Notes: generated by a model not told the origin, from the sequence alone. 64,000 bases of DNA from Pseudomonas sp. 7SR1 (GCF_900156465.1 NZ_LT707064.1:2450501-2514500); one strand, 5' to 3'; numbered from the stretch's first letter, positions 18,168 through 28,974 are shown. Made by a program: numbers and translations.

Positions 18168-20606
18168 ATGCCTGATCCTGTTGCTGCCAGCCTGCGTCTA
18201 GCGCCCGAAGCGCTGACTCGTCCGTTTTCCGCTGAACAGTTCAGCTTCTCTACCACCAATGATCTGGAGCCCTTCCGCGGTGTGCTTGGCCAGGAACGTG
18301 CGGTCGAAGCCTTGCAGTTCGGCGTGGCCATGCCGCGCCCCGGTTACAACGTCTTTGTCATGGGCGAACCCGGTACCGGCCGGTTTTCTTTCGTCAAGCG
18401 CTACCTCAAGGCCGAAGGCAAGCGCATGCAGACCCCGGCCGACTGGGTCTACGTCAACAACTTCGACGAGCCTCGTGAACCCCGGGCCCTGGAGCTGCCT
18501 TCGGGAACCGCTGGCGCTTTCATCGCCGATATCAACGGCCTGATCGACAACCTGCTGGCGACTTTTCCTGCGGTCTTCGAGCACCCGTCCTACCAGCAGA
18601 AAAAAAGTGCCATCGACCGCGCGTTCAACCAGCGCTACGACCGTGCCCTCGATGTGATCGAACGCCTGGCGCTGGAGAAGGATGTCGCGCTGTACCGCGA
18701 CAGCAGCAACATCGCCTTCACCCCGATGAGCGAAGGCAAGGCCCTGGACGAAGCGGAATTCGCCCAGTTGCCGGAGGCCGAGCGCGAGCGTTTCCATGAA
18801 GACATTTCCAGCCTGGAAGAGCGCCTGAACGAGGAACTTGCCAGCCTGCCGCAATGGAAGCGCGAGTCCAACAACCAGTTGCGCCAGCTCAACGAAGAGA
18901 CCATCACCCTGGCCCTGCAACCCCTGCTGGCGCCGCTTTCGGAGAAATATGCCGAGAACGCGGCCGTCTGCGGTTACCTGCAGGCGATGCAGGTCAACCT
19001 GCTCAGGACCGTGGTCGAGCAACTGGTGGACGACAGCAAGACCGACGCCATCGCCCGCAAGTTGCTGGAGGAGCAATACGCCCCGAGCCTGGTCGTAGGG
19101 CATCCGGCGAGCGGTGGCGCACCCGTGGTGTTCGAGCCGCACCCGACGTACGACAACCTGTTCGGACGCATCGAGTACAGCACGGACCAGGGCGCGCTCT
19201 ACACCACCTACCGGCAGTTGCGTCCCGGCGCCTTGCACCGGGCCAATGGCGGCTTCCTGATCCTCGAAGCGGAAAAAATGCTTGGCGAGCCATTCGTGTG
19301 GGACGCCCTCAAGCGCGCCCTGCAATCGCGCAAGCTGAAGATGGAATCACCGTTGGGTGAGCTGGGCCGGGTGGCCACGGTGAGCCTGACGCCGCAACAC
19401 ATTCCGTTGCAGGTCAAGGTCGTGATCATCGGCGCTCGTCAGCTGTACTACGCCTTGCAGGACCTGGATTCGGATTTCCAGGAAATGTTTCGCGTGCTGG
19501 TGGACTTCGACGAAGACATCCCCATGGGCGACGAGAGCCTGGAGCAGTTCGCCCAGTTGCTCAAGACCCGCACCTCGGAAGAGGGCATGGCGCCGCTGAC
19601 CGCCGATGCGGTGGCGCGCCTGGCCACCTACAGTGCGCGCCTGGCCGAACACCAGGGGCGCCTGTCGGCGCGCATCGGCGATCTGTTCCAGTTGGTCAGC
19701 GAGGCGGACTTCATCCGTCAGTTGGCCGGGGACGAAATGACCGATGCGGGCCACATCGAGCGTGCGCTCAAGGCCAAGGCCACCCGGACCGGGCGCGTTT
19801 CGGCGCGGATCCTCGACGATATGCTGGCGGGAATCATCCTGATCGACACCGACGGTGCCGCCGTGGGCAAGTGCAACGGCTTGACGGTACTGGAGGTAGG
19901 CGATTCGGCATTCGGCGTACCGGCGCGGATTTCCGCCACGGTGTACCCGGGCGGCAGCGGCATCGTCGACATCGAGCGGGAGGTCAACCTGGGCCAGCCG
20001 ATCCACTCCAAGGGTGTGATGATCCTCACCGGTTACCTGGGCAGTCGCTACGCCCAGGAATTTCCCCTGGCGATTTCCGCCAGTATCGCCCTGGAGCAAT
20101 CCTACGGTTACGTCGACGGCGACAGCGCTTCCCTGGGGGAGGCCTGCACGCTGATCTCGGCCTTGTCGAAGACGCCGCTGAAGCAGTGTTTCGCCATCAC
20201 CGGGTCGATCAACCAGTTCGGCGAAGTACAAGCGGTGGGCGGGGTCAACGAGAAGATCGAAGGTTTCTTCCGTCTCTGTGAAGCTCGCGGGCTGACCGGC
20301 GAGCAGGGGGCGATCATTCCCCAGGCCAACGTCGCCACCCTGATGCTCGATGAAAAAGTGCTGGCGGCCGTGCGGGCAGGGCAGTTCCACGTCTATGCGG
20401 TGCGCCAGGCCGACGAAGCGCTGAGCCTGTTGGTCGGCGAACCTGCCGGTGAGCCGGATGAAAACGGCGAGTTTCCCGAGGGCAGCGTCAACGCCCGGGT
20501 GGTGGAGCGACTGCGGGTGATTGCGGAAATGGTCAGTGAGGAGGACATCAAGGAGGCGGAGAAAGAGCAGGCGCAACAAGCGCTGGCAGAGACCAAGCCG
20601 GCCTGA
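18168..20606 (+). CDS. asrA: Lon-like ATP-dependent protease, AsrA type
   Basis: An 812-residue AAA/Lon-protease fusion. The C-terminal S16 domain has the Ser-Lys dyad: Ser653 in 'DGDSASLGEA' and Lys696 in 'VNEKIEG', 43 residues apart as in E. coli Lon. The N-terminal nucleotide site reads GEPGTGRFS (66-74), with Arg72 where Walker A normally has Lys, and 'RANGGFLILEAEKML' supplies the Walker B-like part. A helical, charged region (~150-270) is inserted in the AAA domain. In P. aeruginosa the equivalent PA0779 (AsrA) is an aminoglycoside- and heat-linked protease that modulates the heat-shock response. Nothing in the upstream 280 bases is a clear heat-shock promoter. Monocistronic. Confidence 0.88.
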   Translation: MPDPVAASLRLAPEALTRPFSAEQFSFSTTNDLEPFRGVLGQERAVEALQFGVAMPRPGYNVFVMGEPGTGRFSFVKRYLKAEGKRMQTPADWVYVNNFDEPREPRALELPSGTAGAFIADINGLIDNLLATFPAVFEHPSYQQKKSAIDRAFNQRYDRALDVIERLALEKDVALYRDSSNIAFTPMSEGKALDEAEFAQLPEAERERFHEDISSLEERLNEELASLPQWKRESNNQLRQLNEETITLALQPLLAPLSEKYAENAAVCGYLQAMQVNLLRTVVEQLVDDSKTDAIARKLLEEQYAPSLVVGHPASGGAPVVFEPHPTYDNLFGRIEYSTDQGALYTTYRQLRPGALHRANGGFLILEAEKMLGEPFVWDALKRALQSRKLKMESPLGELGRVATVSLTPQHIPLQVKVVIIGARQLYYALQDLDSDFQEMFRVLVDFDEDIPMGDESLEQFAQLLKTRTSEEGMAPLTADAVARLATYSARLAEHQGRLSARIGDLFQLVSEADFIRQLAGDEMTDAGHIERALKAKATRTGRVSARILDDMLAGIILIDTDGAAVGKCNGLTVLEVGDSAFGVPARISATVYPGGSGIVDIEREVNLGQPIHSKGVMILTGYLGSRYAQEFPLAISASIALEQSYGYVDGDSASLGEACTLISALSKTPLKQCFAITGSINQFGEVQAVGGVNEKIEGFFRLCEARGLTGEQGAIIPQANVATLMLDEKVLAAVRAGQFHVYAVRQADEALSLLVGEPAGEPDENGEFPEGSVNARVVERLRVIAEMVSEEDIKEAEKEQAQQALAETKPA

Positions 20607-20634
20607 TACGACTGCCGTTCACCTGGTGCTGATC

Positions 20635-20721
20635 GGGAATGGGCTGGCTGGCCAAGGTGGTTGTTCGGTGAACATGCCGTTGACTGAAACACCGCCATTG
20701 CGAGCCAGCCCGCTCCCGCAA
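20635..20721. repeat. REP-like inverted pair after the protease gene
   Basis: GGGAATGGGCTGGCT on the left and AGCCAGCCCGCTCCC on the right are inverted, diverged arms. The 307 bases from 20607 to 20913 hold this pair, then the presumed promoter of the next gene; no other gene is seen. Confidence 0.5.
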
Positions 20722-20913
20722 TGATTGGGTCAACTCAAGAAAAGCCATCGCTTTGGCGTCAATATTCACACTATGACCATTCGGCGCATTCTGGTCTTGG
20801 TGGGCTTGCTGGCGGAACTTTTCTTCTATCCTCAGTTCAAGGATAGCGAGAGATCATCATCGGATCGAAACAGCCTCTCGGGGCTGAACACCGTATCACT
20901 GAGGGGCGCCGCC

Positions 20914-21252
20914 ATGTCGCGCAACCTTTGCCTTACCCGTCAATGCCTGGGCCTGGTCACCCGGATCGAATGCGCCATCCGTCCGCTGGCGGGCGACAAC
21001 GGCATGTGGACCTTGCTCTTTGCCGCCGGAATGGCCGGCGAACAACCTTCCGCTCTCAAGGCCCAAGGGCCTTTCCCAGGCCCGAATGCGGCCGAGTCCA
21101 TCCTCGATACCATCGTCCAGAGCCTGACATTGCATGGCTACGAACTGGCCGACGACCCTCAGATCTGGTGCCTGCACATGCAAGCCCAGCTGCGTGAAAT
21201 CAATGGCGGGCGCAGTCGCAACGGCGGCTTCGAGTTCCGTCCACCCCGTTGA
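20914..21252 (+). CDS. Unknown small soluble protein
   Basis: A 112-residue protein (MSRNLCLTRQCLGLVTRIEC...) with four cysteines, no signal peptide and no membrane segment. I cannot place it in a functional family. The ATG at 20914 has GAGG about 11 bases upstream; the frame stays open upstream to an ATG at 20773 that would add a hydrophobic start (MTIRRILVLVGLLAELFFY), so a longer form with a membrane-like N terminus cannot be excluded. Codon use looks normal. It lies between the AsrA-type protease gene and the UPF0114 gene. Confidence 0.7.
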   Translation: MSRNLCLTRQCLGLVTRIECAIRPLAGDNGMWTLLFAAGMAGEQPSALKAQGPFPGPNAAESILDTIVQSLTLHGYELADDPQIWCLHMQAQLREINGGRSRNGGFEFRPPR

Positions 21253-21383
21253 GCGCCGGTGCCGGACCGTTTCATTAAGTAAGAATTTGATACAAGGGCA
21301 GGGCCCAGGGACGGGCCCGGCGTTTGTGGGGCAGATGGTGGCTGGTATACTCGCCGCCATTTTCAGCCCTGGTGTGAGAATCA

Positions 21384-21872
21384 ATGGAACGCTTTATCGA
21401 AAACGCAATGTACGCCTCCCGCTGGCTGCTGGCGCCGATCTACTTCGGGCTGTCCCTGGGTTTGCTGGCGTTGGCGCTGAAATTTTTCCAGGAAGTCTTT
21501 CACGTCATCCCCAATGTGTTCTCCATGGCCGAGTCCGACCTGATCCTGGTGCTGCTGTCGCTGATCGACATGGCGCTGGTGGGTGGCCTGCTGGTGATGG
21601 TGATGATTTCCGGCTACGAGAACTTCGTCTCGCAACTGGACATCGATTCCGACAAGGAAAAGCTCAACTGGCTCGGCACCATGGACTCCTCTTCGCTGAA
21701 GATGAAGGTCGCGGCCTCCATCGTGGCGATCTCGTCCATCCACCTGCTGCGCATCTTCATGGACGCCAAGAACGTCGATCCCGAGCACCTGATGTGGTAC
21801 GTGATCATTCACATGACCTTCGTGGTGTCGGCCTTTGCCATGGGGTATCTGGACAAGCTGACCAAGCACTGA
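21384..21872 (+). CDS. UPF0114 (YqhA/TIGR00645) membrane protein
   Basis: A 162-residue inner-membrane protein with three or four transmembrane segments (about 14-38, 55-75, 105-125, 135-155). Recognised from the '[20 protein letters not shown]' start and '[16 protein letters not shown]', typical of YqhA. The function of the family is not established. It stands between the unknown small gene and fklB; a weak hairpin (about 21896-21927) follows the stop and may end its transcript. Confidence 0.93.
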   Translation: MERFIENAMYASRWLLAPIYFGLSLGLLALALKFFQEVFHVIPNVFSMAESDLILVLLSLIDMALVGGLLVMVMISGYENFVSQLDIDSDKEKLNWLGTMDSSSLKMKVAASIVAISSIHLLRIFMDAKNVDPEHLMWYVIIHMTFVVSAFAMGYLDKLTKH

Positions 21873-21895
21873 GGCCAGCCCATCGTCCTGGCGCA

Positions 21896-21927
21896 GCGCC
21901 CGTCTGTCTAAAAACAGGCGGGCGTTG
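21896..21927 (+). terminator. Possible terminator after the UPF0114 gene
   Basis: CGCCCGTCTGT and ACAGGCGGGCG arms around CTAAAA, followed by TTGTCGTTT. The stem is strong but the T-tract is interrupted. Confidence 0.5.
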
Positions 21928-22077
21928 TCGTTTCTGGCGGGGTATCTTTGATGCAAGGGCACGTCACCCGCCGCGGCATCTGTGCTAGTCTGCTCGCCCT
22001 TTTGGTTCCGGGCGCTTCGGGAGGCGCTGTGTCACGCACGGCGATTTCCCGAGCCGTCCGCATAGCGGAGCAGCACC

Positions 22078-22695
22078 ATGTCCGAAGTTAACCTGTCCAC
22101 CGACGAAACCCGCGTCAGCTACGGTATCGGCCGTCAGCTGGGTGACCAGCTGCGCGACAACCCACCGCCGGGCGTCAGCCTGGATGCGATCCTGGCTGGC
22201 CTGACCGACGCTTTCGCCGGCAAGCCGAGCCGTGTGGGCCAGGAAGAAATGTCTGCCAGCTTCAAGGTCATCCGCGAAATCATGCAAGCCGAAGCCGCCG
22301 CCAAGGCTGAAGCCGCTGCTGGTGCAGGTCGCGCTTTCCTGGCTGAAAACGCCAAGCGCGATGGCGTCACCACCCTGGCGTCGGGGCTGCAATTCGAAGT
22401 GCTGACCCAGGGCGAAGGCGCCAAGCCGACCCGTGAAGACCAGGTGCGTACCCACTATCACGGCACCCTGATCGACGGCACTGTGTTCGACAGCTCCTAC
22501 GATCGTGGCCAGCCTGCCGAATTCCCGGTGGGTGGTGTGATTCCGGGCTGGACCGAAGCGTTGCAACTGATGAACGCTGGCAGCAAATGGCGCCTGTACG
22601 TGCCGAGCGAACTGGCTTACGGCGCTCAAGGCGTTGGCAGCATCCCGCCGCACAGCGTATTGGTGTTCGACGTCGAGCTGCTGGACGTCCTGTAA
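22078..22695 (+). CDS. fklB: FKBP-type peptidyl-prolyl isomerase FklB
   Basis: A 205-residue prolyl isomerase. The N-terminal helical dimerisation region (1-90; 'STDETRVSYGIGRQLGDQL') is followed by an FKBP domain with 'VRTHYHGTLIDGTVFDSSYD', 'VIPGWTEALQLM' and 'PSELAYGAQG', the active-site residues of the Mip/FkpA/FklB group. There is no signal peptide, so it is cytoplasmic, as FklB. It catalyses cis-trans isomerisation of Xaa-Pro bonds. The gene has AGCAGC rather than a strong ribosome site before the ATG. The order YqhA-fklB-...-ispB agrees with P. aeruginosa. Confidence 0.95.
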   Translation: MSEVNLSTDETRVSYGIGRQLGDQLRDNPPPGVSLDAILAGLTDAFAGKPSRVGQEEMSASFKVIREIMQAEAAAKAEAAAGAGRAFLAENAKRDGVTTLASGLQFEVLTQGEGAKPTREDQVRTHYHGTLIDGTVFDSSYDRGQPAEFPVGGVIPGWTEALQLMNAGSKWRLYVPSELAYGAQGVGSIPPHSVLVFDVELLDVL

Positions 22696-22726
22696 GACCC
22701 TGCCCGGTCTTGCACTGGGCAAATGC

Positions 22727-22831
22727 ATGTGGGAGCCGGCTTGCTCCGGGCCGCGGTCCGATGAAGATGGACTGCCAGGCGACGTTGTCGTTAACGGCCA
22801 CACGGCCTTAGCGAGCAAACCCGCTCCCCCC
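22727..22831. repeat. REP-like inverted pair after fklB
   Basis: TGTGGGAGCCGGCTTGCTCC and, about 70 bases on, an inverted diverged partner AGCGAGCAAACCCGCTCCC. It fills most of the convergent gap between fklB and the gene at 22845. Confidence 0.65.
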
Positions 22832-22844
22832 ATGAGCTGCGCAT

Positions 22845-23102
22845 TCATCCGTGCAGCCTGCCATTGAAATCGCCAGTGGGGCGCAACGCCCGGGCGTAGC
22901 AGAACAGGAACAGATTGCGCACCAGCTCCTTGAGCACCAGCGGCTCGCTGGAGTTCAGGCTGTTGAGGTCCAGGTCACCCTGGTCCTGCAGTTCGCTCAG
23001 GGCCTCTTCCTCAAGTACCGCACAGACTTCCCCGGTTTCCCGATGCAGGATCCTGAGGTAGGGGTGTGGGCGGTCCAGCCAGGCATCGATCAAATAAGTC
23101 AT
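22845..23102 (-). CDS. Unknown small conserved protein
   Basis: An 85-residue acidic protein (MTYLIDAWLDRPHPYLRILH...). I recognise it only as a gene of the kind found between fklB and ispB in pseudomonads. It is hydrophilic, with one cysteine and a basic end. The start at 23102 is picked because AAGGAG lies nine bases upstream; the ATG at 23111 abuts that site directly and could not use it. No function can be given. Confidence 0.75.
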   Translation of the reverse strand: MTYLIDAWLDRPHPYLRILHRETGEVCAVLEEEALSELQDQGDLDLNSLNSSEPLVLKELVRNLFLFCYARALRPTGDFNGRLHG

Positions 23103-23305
23103 GGTTCTCATCTCCTTGATGGGTCTGATGAGAATAATTCCTATTCGCTAAATAGCAAGCGTCTATTTGTGTTCCGATTTTTTTTCGGACGATGGGTTGT
23201 GATGGTTCGGATGGCTGGCGTTTGGCCAAGGTGCTAGTCACGGGGCTAAAGCGGGGAGGGGGTAGGCACCATCCCACGCAGGGCGCGGGATGGAATACAG
23301 AAGGC

Positions 23306-23647
23306 TCAGACTTTTCTGACGAACTCGGATTTGAGCTTCATCGGGCCGATGCCGTCGATCTTGCAGTCGATGTCGTGGTCGCCGTCGCACAGGCGGATGT
23401 TCTTCACCTTGGTGCCTACCTTGACCACCAGGGAAGTGCCCTTGACCTTGAGGTCCTTGATCACGGTGATGGTGTCGCCGTCCTGCAGGACGTTGCCGAC
23501 CGAATCTTTTTTCACGGTGTCGTCGGCTGCCGCTTCAGCTTCGCCGCTGGCGGACCATTCGTGGGCACACTCCGGGCAGACCAGTTGGGTACCGTCTTCG
23601 TAAGTGTATTCGGAATTGCATTTCGGGCAGGGTGGCAACGTGCTCAC
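23306..23647 (-). CDS. yjdM: YjdM (PhnA) zinc-ribbon protein
   Basis: A 113-residue protein with an N-terminal zinc ribbon: CPKC at 7-10 and CPEC at 24-27, followed by the YjdM domain ('[20 protein letters not shown]'...). It was once named PhnA for alkylphosphonate uptake, but it is not a phosphonatase; its role is unknown. The start is a GTG with AGGA about seven bases upstream. It stands alone, in a gap-flanked position before ispB. Confidence 0.93.
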   Translation of the reverse strand: MSTLPPCPKCNSEYTYEDGTQLVCPECAHEWSASGEAEAAADDTVKKDSVGNVLQDGDTITVIKDLKVKGTSLVVKVGTKVKNIRLCDGDHDIDCKIDGIGPMKLKSEFVRKV

Positions 23648-23744
23648 TAAGGTTCCTTGGGTATCAGGAGGGCAAAAGGGCGCACATTATATAGGGTTTT
23701 GTTGTGGGAGGGTGACGTCGCTGCGTTTGGAGGCCTTTGGCAAG

Positions 23745-23868
23745 GGGATTTGTCCTCGCTGGGCTGCGTAGCAGCCCCAAGAGCGGTGCTCAACTCCATC
23801 TGCCTGGGACACGGGGAATGACCTTTAGGGCTGCTTCGCAGCCCGGCGGGGATAAATCCCACGCCAGA
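23745..23868. repeat. REPIN-like inverted repeat pair
   Basis: AAGGGGATTTGTCCTCGCTG plus GGCTGCGTAGCAGCC (left) faces GGCTGCTTCGCAGCC and CGGCGGGGATAAATCC (right). It has the same architecture as the element at 1818-1951, in slightly diverged form. Confidence 0.75.
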
Positions 23869-23883
23869 AAAATCCCAGGGATG

Positions 23884-24852
23884 TCAGTGGGTGCGGGCGA
23901 CCGCGAACTCGCTCAGTTCCACCAGTGCGTCGCGATATTCGCTGGCCGGCAGGGCATCGAGGCATTTGATGGCGCGGGCGACATAGTCACGGGCCAGTTG
24001 CGCGGTGTAATCCAGCGAGCCGGATGCCTCGACGGCCTCGCGGATGCTTTCCAGATCCTCGATGCCACCTTTCTGGATCGCCTGGCGTACCAGCGCTGCC
24101 TGCTCGGGGGTGCCTTCGCGCATGGTATAGATCAGCGGCAGGGTCGGCTTGCCTTCGGCCAGGTCGTCGCCGACGTTCTTGCCCAGGGTCTCGGCGTCGC
24201 CCTTGTAGTCCAGCAGGTCGTCCACCAGTTGGAAGGCTACGCCCAAATGGTCGCCGAAGGTGCGCAGGGCTTCGCTCTGTTCGGCGTTGGCGCCGGCCAG
24301 GGCGGCGGCGCTGTGGGTCGAGGCTTCGAAAAGCATGGCGGTCTTGCCGCGGATGACTTCCATGTAGGTTTCTTCCGTGGTGCTGGCGTCGCGTACCTTG
24401 GACAGCTGCAGCACTTCGCCTTCGGCGATGATGCGAGTGGCCTGGGACAGGATCTTCATGACCGGCATCGAGCCCAGCTCGACCATCATTTCGAACGAGC
24501 GCGAGTACAGGAAGTCGCCCACCAGCACGCTTGGGGCATTGCCCCACATGGCATTGGCGGTGGAGCGGCCGCGGCGCATGCCGGACATGTCCACCACGTC
24601 GTCATGCAGCAGGGTAGCGGTGTGCAGGAACTCGATGGTGGCGGCCAGCAGGCGCAGGTCGTCGCCCTCCCGGCCCAGGGCCTTGCCGCACAGGAGCACC
24701 AATAAAGGACGCAGGCGCTTGCCTCCGGCCGAGGTGATGTAGTCGCCGATTTTCGATACCAGCGGCACTCGGGAAGTCAGCTGCTTCTTGATGATGCCGT
24801 CGACGGCACTAAAATCGTCCGCCACTGCGCGGTAGAAAGCTTGGGGTTGCAT
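23884..24852 (-). CDS. ispB: Polyprenyl (octa-/nonaprenyl) diphosphate synthase
   Basis: A trans-prenyltransferase of 322 residues that builds the side chain of ubiquinone from IPP and FPP. Both aspartate-rich motifs are visible: 'LLHDDVVDM' (first) and 'QLVDDLLDY' (second), with the family 'GGKRLRPLLVLL' box. The chain length (C45 in Pseudomonas ubiquinone-9) cannot be read from the motifs alone. The ATG at 24852 (MQPQAFYRAV) is chosen; an open frame continues 16 codons upstream into the divergent promoter region. Divergent from rplU-rpmA-obg, the arrangement usual in gamma-proteobacteria. Confidence 0.96.
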   Translation of the reverse strand: MQPQAFYRAVADDFSAVDGIIKKQLTSRVPLVSKIGDYITSAGGKRLRPLLVLLCGKALGREGDDLRLLAATIEFLHTATLLHDDVVDMSGMRRGRSTANAMWGNAPSVLVGDFLYSRSFEMMVELGSMPVMKILSQATRIIAEGEVLQLSKVRDASTTEETYMEVIRGKTAMLFEASTHSAAALAGANAEQSEALRTFGDHLGVAFQLVDDLLDYKGDAETLGKNVGDDLAEGKPTLPLIYTMREGTPEQAALVRQAIQKGGIEDLESIREAVEASGSLDYTAQLARDYVARAIKCLDALPASEYRDALVELSEFAVARTH

Positions 24853-24944
24853 CAGCGAGAGGCGCTCCAGAAGGGTTGCGCGGCATGCTAGGACCCACAC
24901 CCAGGCCTGTCAAGGCGTGAAGCTTTGGCGGGATTGGCGGCCAC

Positions 24945-24973
24945 TTGCAAGGCTTCGTCGGCTTGCGTACAAT
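24945..24973 (+). promoter_or_regulatory. Sigma-70 promoter of rplU-rpmA
   Basis: TTGCAA, 17-base spacer, TACAAT, followed by a GC-rich CGCGCACC stretch typical of stringently controlled ribosomal promoters. It leaves a leader of about 125 bases before rplU, long enough to hold regulation. Confidence 0.6.
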
Positions 24974-25105
24974 CGCGCACCCTGAACTTCCTGGGCAGCA
25001 CCTGCCTTACGCAATTGCATCCCGGGCCTTCCAGCCCATGCAGCCATGCCAGCCAATACCTTTTCCTATAAAGCGCTGGGTGAGCAGGATTATCGGAGAA
25101 ATACC

Positions 25106-25420
25106 ATGTCGTATGCAGTAATCGTTACTGGTGGCAAGCAATACAAGGTCGCCCCAGGTGAATACCTGAAGATCGAAAAACTGGAAGTCGCCACTGGCGA
25201 ATCCGTGACTTTTGATCGCGTTCTGTTGGTCGCCAATGGCGACGACGTGAATATCGGCGCTCCAGTCGTTGCTGGCGCTACCGTTGTGGCTGAAGTGATC
25301 TCCCAAGGTCGTCACGATAAAGTCCGCATCATCAAGTTCCGTCGTCGTAAGCACCACATGAAGCGTATGGGCCACCGCCAGTGGTACACCGAGATCAAAA
25401 TCACCGGTATTCAGGCTTAA
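25106..25420 (+). CDS. rplU: 50S ribosomal protein L21
   Basis: 104 residues, standard for bL21 ('[20 protein letters not shown]', '[20 protein letters not shown]'). It binds 23S rRNA in the large subunit. The ATG at 25106 has GGAG eight bases upstream; an upstream in-frame ATG (25046) is in the leader. First gene of rplU-rpmA, with obg downstream. Confidence 0.98.
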   Translation: MSYAVIVTGGKQYKVAPGEYLKIEKLEVATGESVTFDRVLLVANGDDVNIGAPVVAGATVVAEVISQGRHDKVRIIKFRRRKHHMKRMGHRQWYTEIKITGIQA

Positions 25421-25455
25421 TTTCAGCCTAATTCCTCACTAGGAGAATTGAACTC

Positions 25456-25713
25456 ATGGCACACAAAAAAGCTGGTGGTAGTACCCGTAACGGTCGCGAC
25501 TCAGAAGCCAAACGCCTTGGCGTGAAGATGTATGGCGGCCAGGCTATCAAGGCAGGCAACATCATCGTGCGTCAGCGCGGCACCCAATTCCACGCTGGCT
25601 ACGGCGTAGGCATGGGCAAGGATCACACTCTCTTCGCTAAAATCGAAGGCGTGATCAAGTTCGAAGTAAAGGGCGCCTTCGGTCGTCGTTACGTAAGCGT
25701 TATCGCAGCTTAA
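25456..25713 (+). CDS. rpmA: 50S ribosomal protein L27
   Basis: 85 residues of bL27; starts [19 protein letters not shown] with no N-terminal leader peptide, so it is not the cleaved (Firmicute) form. Its N terminus reaches the peptidyl-transferase centre. 35 bases after rplU with AGGAGA before the ATG, and closed by a terminator. Confidence 0.98.
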   Translation: MAHKKAGGSTRNGRDSEAKRLGVKMYGGQAIKAGNIIVRQRGTQFHAGYGVGMGKDHTLFAKIEGVIKFEVKGAFGRRYVSVIAA

Positions 25714-25728
25714 TAGCGAGATCGCTGG

Positions 25729-25757
25729 AAAAGCCCTGTCTTGCGACGGGGCTTTTT
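25729..25757 (+). terminator. Terminator after rpmA
   Basis: AAAAGCCCTGTC and GACGGGGCTTTTT around TTGC. It partly separates rplU-rpmA from obg, so obg probably has its own promoter in the 189-base gap or is reached by read-through. Confidence 0.92.
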
Positions 25758-25887
25758 CGTTTGTGGGGTGAGTCTCTTGCAAAGCTGTTTGTATGGGCTG
25801 TCGGCGCTGCAGTTGGGCGTGAATCAGGCCGCTGCGCTCATTTTTGCAAGAGTCTTATGTCTTGTTTTTTTCGGCTCGTCCATATGA

Positions 25888-27126
<1,239 letters not shown>

Positions 27127-27235
27127 TCTTCTTCCGGTGTCGGTCGTTTGAGGCGGCACTGATGAAATGGCTGACACGCAGGCGGGTTTAACTGCTTCGG
27201 CCGGTGGTATCATCGCTGTCAGCCGGTTTCCAGGG

Positions 27236-27259
27236 CGCCGCTCATTCGAGCGGCGTTTT
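27236..27259 (+). terminator. Terminator-like hairpin between obg and proB
   Basis: CGCCGCTC and GAGCGGCG arms around ATTC, followed by TTTT. It is about 110 bases past the obg stop and 80 bases before proB. It could end obg transcripts or act as an attenuator in the proB leader. Confidence 0.7.
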
Positions 27260-27337
27260 GGTATCTGTAGAACGCAAATACGAATAATCCCATGGGTGGC
27301 GCTGGGTCGCGTCGTCCGCTGGCAAAGGTTGAAGATG

Positions 27338-28456
27338 ATGCGGAGCAAGGTGACGGGTGCGCAGCGTTGGGTCGTGAAGATCGGCAGCGCACTGCTGACG
27401 GCGGATGGCAAGGGCCTGGATCGCAAGGCGATGGCGGTGTGGGTCGAGCAGATGGTGGCCTTGCATGAGGCTGGCGTCGAGCTGGTATTGGTCTCCTCGG
27501 GGGCTGTGGCGGCTGGCATGAGTCGTCTGGGCTGGACATCGCGACCCAGCGCGATGCACGAATTGCAGGCCGCCGCCGCTATCGGCCAGATGGGGCTGGT
27601 GCAGGCCTGGGAGTCCAGTTTTGCCGAGCATGACCGCCATACGGCGCAGATCCTGCTCACTCACGACGACCTGTCCGACCGCAAGCGCTACCTCAATGCG
27701 CGCAGTACCCTGCGGGCGCTGGTGGAGCTGAAGGTGATTCCGGTGATCAACGAAAACGACACGGTGGTCACCGACGAGATCCGCTTTGGCGATAACGATA
27801 CCCTGGCGGCCTTGGTGGCGAACCTGGTCGAGGCTGATCTGCTGGTGATCCTCACGGACCGCGACGGCATGTTCGATGCGGATCCGCGCAACAATCCCGA
27901 TGCCAGATTGATCTACGAGGCTCGTGCCGACGATCCTGCACTGGATGCGGTTGCCGGTGGTACCGGTGGTGCATTGGGGCGCGGTGGTATGCAGACCAAG
28001 CTGCGCGCCGCACGCCTTGCGGCGCGTTCCGGAGCGCACACCATCATTGTCGGTGGGCGCCTGGAGCGGGTGCTGGATCGTCTGAAGGCGGGAGAACGCA
28101 TCGGCACCCTGCTTTCGCCTGAGCGCGGCATGCTGGCCGCTCGCAAGCAGTGGCTGGCGGGCCATCTGCAGACCCGTGGCACGCTGGTGTTGGATGCGGG
28201 GGCCGTGGCGGCGCTGTCCCAGGGTAATAAAAGTCTGTTGCCGGTGGGCGTAAAGCTGGTCCAGGGCAGTTTCCGTCGTGGCGAAATGGTTGTGTGCGTG
28301 GCGCCGGACGGTCGTGAGATCGCCCGCGGCCTGGCCAATTACAGTGCGCTGGAAGCCCAGAAAATCATCGGCCAATCGTCTGATGCGATTGTTGGCCTGC
28401 TGGGTTACATGGCTGAGCCCGAGCTGGTTCATCGTGACAACCTGATTCTCGTCTAA
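27338..28456 (+). CDS. proB: Glutamate 5-kinase
   Basis: 372 residues; phosphorylates glutamate in the first step of proline synthesis. The amino-acid-kinase domain has '[11 protein letters not shown]' and '[16 protein letters not shown]', with the '[15 protein letters not shown]' loop, and a C-terminal PUA domain (~280-372) as in most gamma-proteobacteria. The ATG at 27338 ([11 protein letters not shown]) matches P. aeruginosa; another ATG one codon upstream is equally possible and the longer upstream frame is not used. proA is not adjacent. creA follows nine bases later, so they are cotranscribed. Confidence 0.96.
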   Translation: MRSKVTGAQRWVVKIGSALLTADGKGLDRKAMAVWVEQMVALHEAGVELVLVSSGAVAAGMSRLGWTSRPSAMHELQAAAAIGQMGLVQAWESSFAEHDRHTAQILLTHDDLSDRKRYLNARSTLRALVELKVIPVINENDTVVTDEIRFGDNDTLAALVANLVEADLLVILTDRDGMFDADPRNNPDARLIYEARADDPALDAVAGGTGGALGRGGMQTKLRAARLAARSGAHTIIVGGRLERVLDRLKAGERIGTLLSPERGMLAARKQWLAGHLQTRGTLVLDAGAVAALSQGNKSLLPVGVKLVQGSFRRGEMVVCVAPDGREIARGLANYSALEAQKIIGQSSDAIVGLLGYMAEPELVHRDNLILV

Positions 28457-28465
28457 GGAAAAATC

Positions 28466-28930
28466 ATGGGTTTGGCTAAAGGATTGATCGGCTTGCTGTT
28501 GGCATTGCCGCTGCTGGCTTCGGCCGAGGAAATCGGTCAGGTCTCGACGGTGTTCAAGTTCGTCGGGCCGAACGACCGGATCGTGGTCGAGGCGTTCGAT
28601 GATCCCAAGGTGGATGGGGTGACCTGCTACCTGTCTCGGGCCAAGACTGGGGGCGTCAAGGGTGGCCTGGGCTTGGCCGAGGACCGTGCCGAGGCGTCCA
28701 TCGCCTGCCGTCAGGTCGGGCCGATCAGCTTCAAGGGCGAGCTCAAGGATGGGGAAGAGGTGTTCAGGGAGCGCACTTCGCTGGTCTTCAAGACCATGCA
28801 GGTGGTGCGATTCCTCGACAAGAAACGCAATACGCTGGTGTATCTGGTCTACAGTGATCGGATCATCGAGGGTAGTCCCCAGAACGCGGTGACGGCAATT
28901 CCGATCTTGCCGTGGGCTCACGCTCAATAA
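28466..28930 (+). CDS. creA: CreA family periplasmic protein
   Basis: 154 residues with a signal peptide ([20 protein letters not shown], then [14 protein letters not shown]). The mature part is the CreA domain ('[19 protein letters not shown]', '[13 protein letters not shown]') with two cysteines that may pair. The function is unknown; the name comes from neighbours of creBCD in E. coli, absent here. It forms a unit with proB. Confidence 0.92.
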   Translation: MGLAKGLIGLLLALPLLASAEEIGQVSTVFKFVGPNDRIVVEAFDDPKVDGVTCYLSRAKTGGVKGGLGLAEDRAEASIACRQVGPISFKGELKDGEEVFRERTSLVFKTMQVVRFLDKKRNTLVYLVYSDRIIEGSPQNAVTAIPILPWAHAQ

Positions 28931-28950
28931 CCCTGCCCGTCGATCGCTCG

Positions 28951-28974
28951 TGCGGGAGCAGGCCTGCTCCCGCA
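28951..28974. repeat. Perfect 24-nt palindrome
   Basis: TGCGGGAGCAGG / CCTGCTCCCGCA is a perfect palindrome, followed by TTTTTG. It is REP-like but, placed 20 bases after creA with a T-run, may double as the proB-creA terminator. Confidence 0.75.

Noticed and set aside
24974..25105. A ribosomal-protein autoregulatory leader before rplU
   Set aside because: The leader is about 125 bases and can fold locally, but I could not identify a mimic of the 23S rRNA site, so it is not listed as an RNA element.
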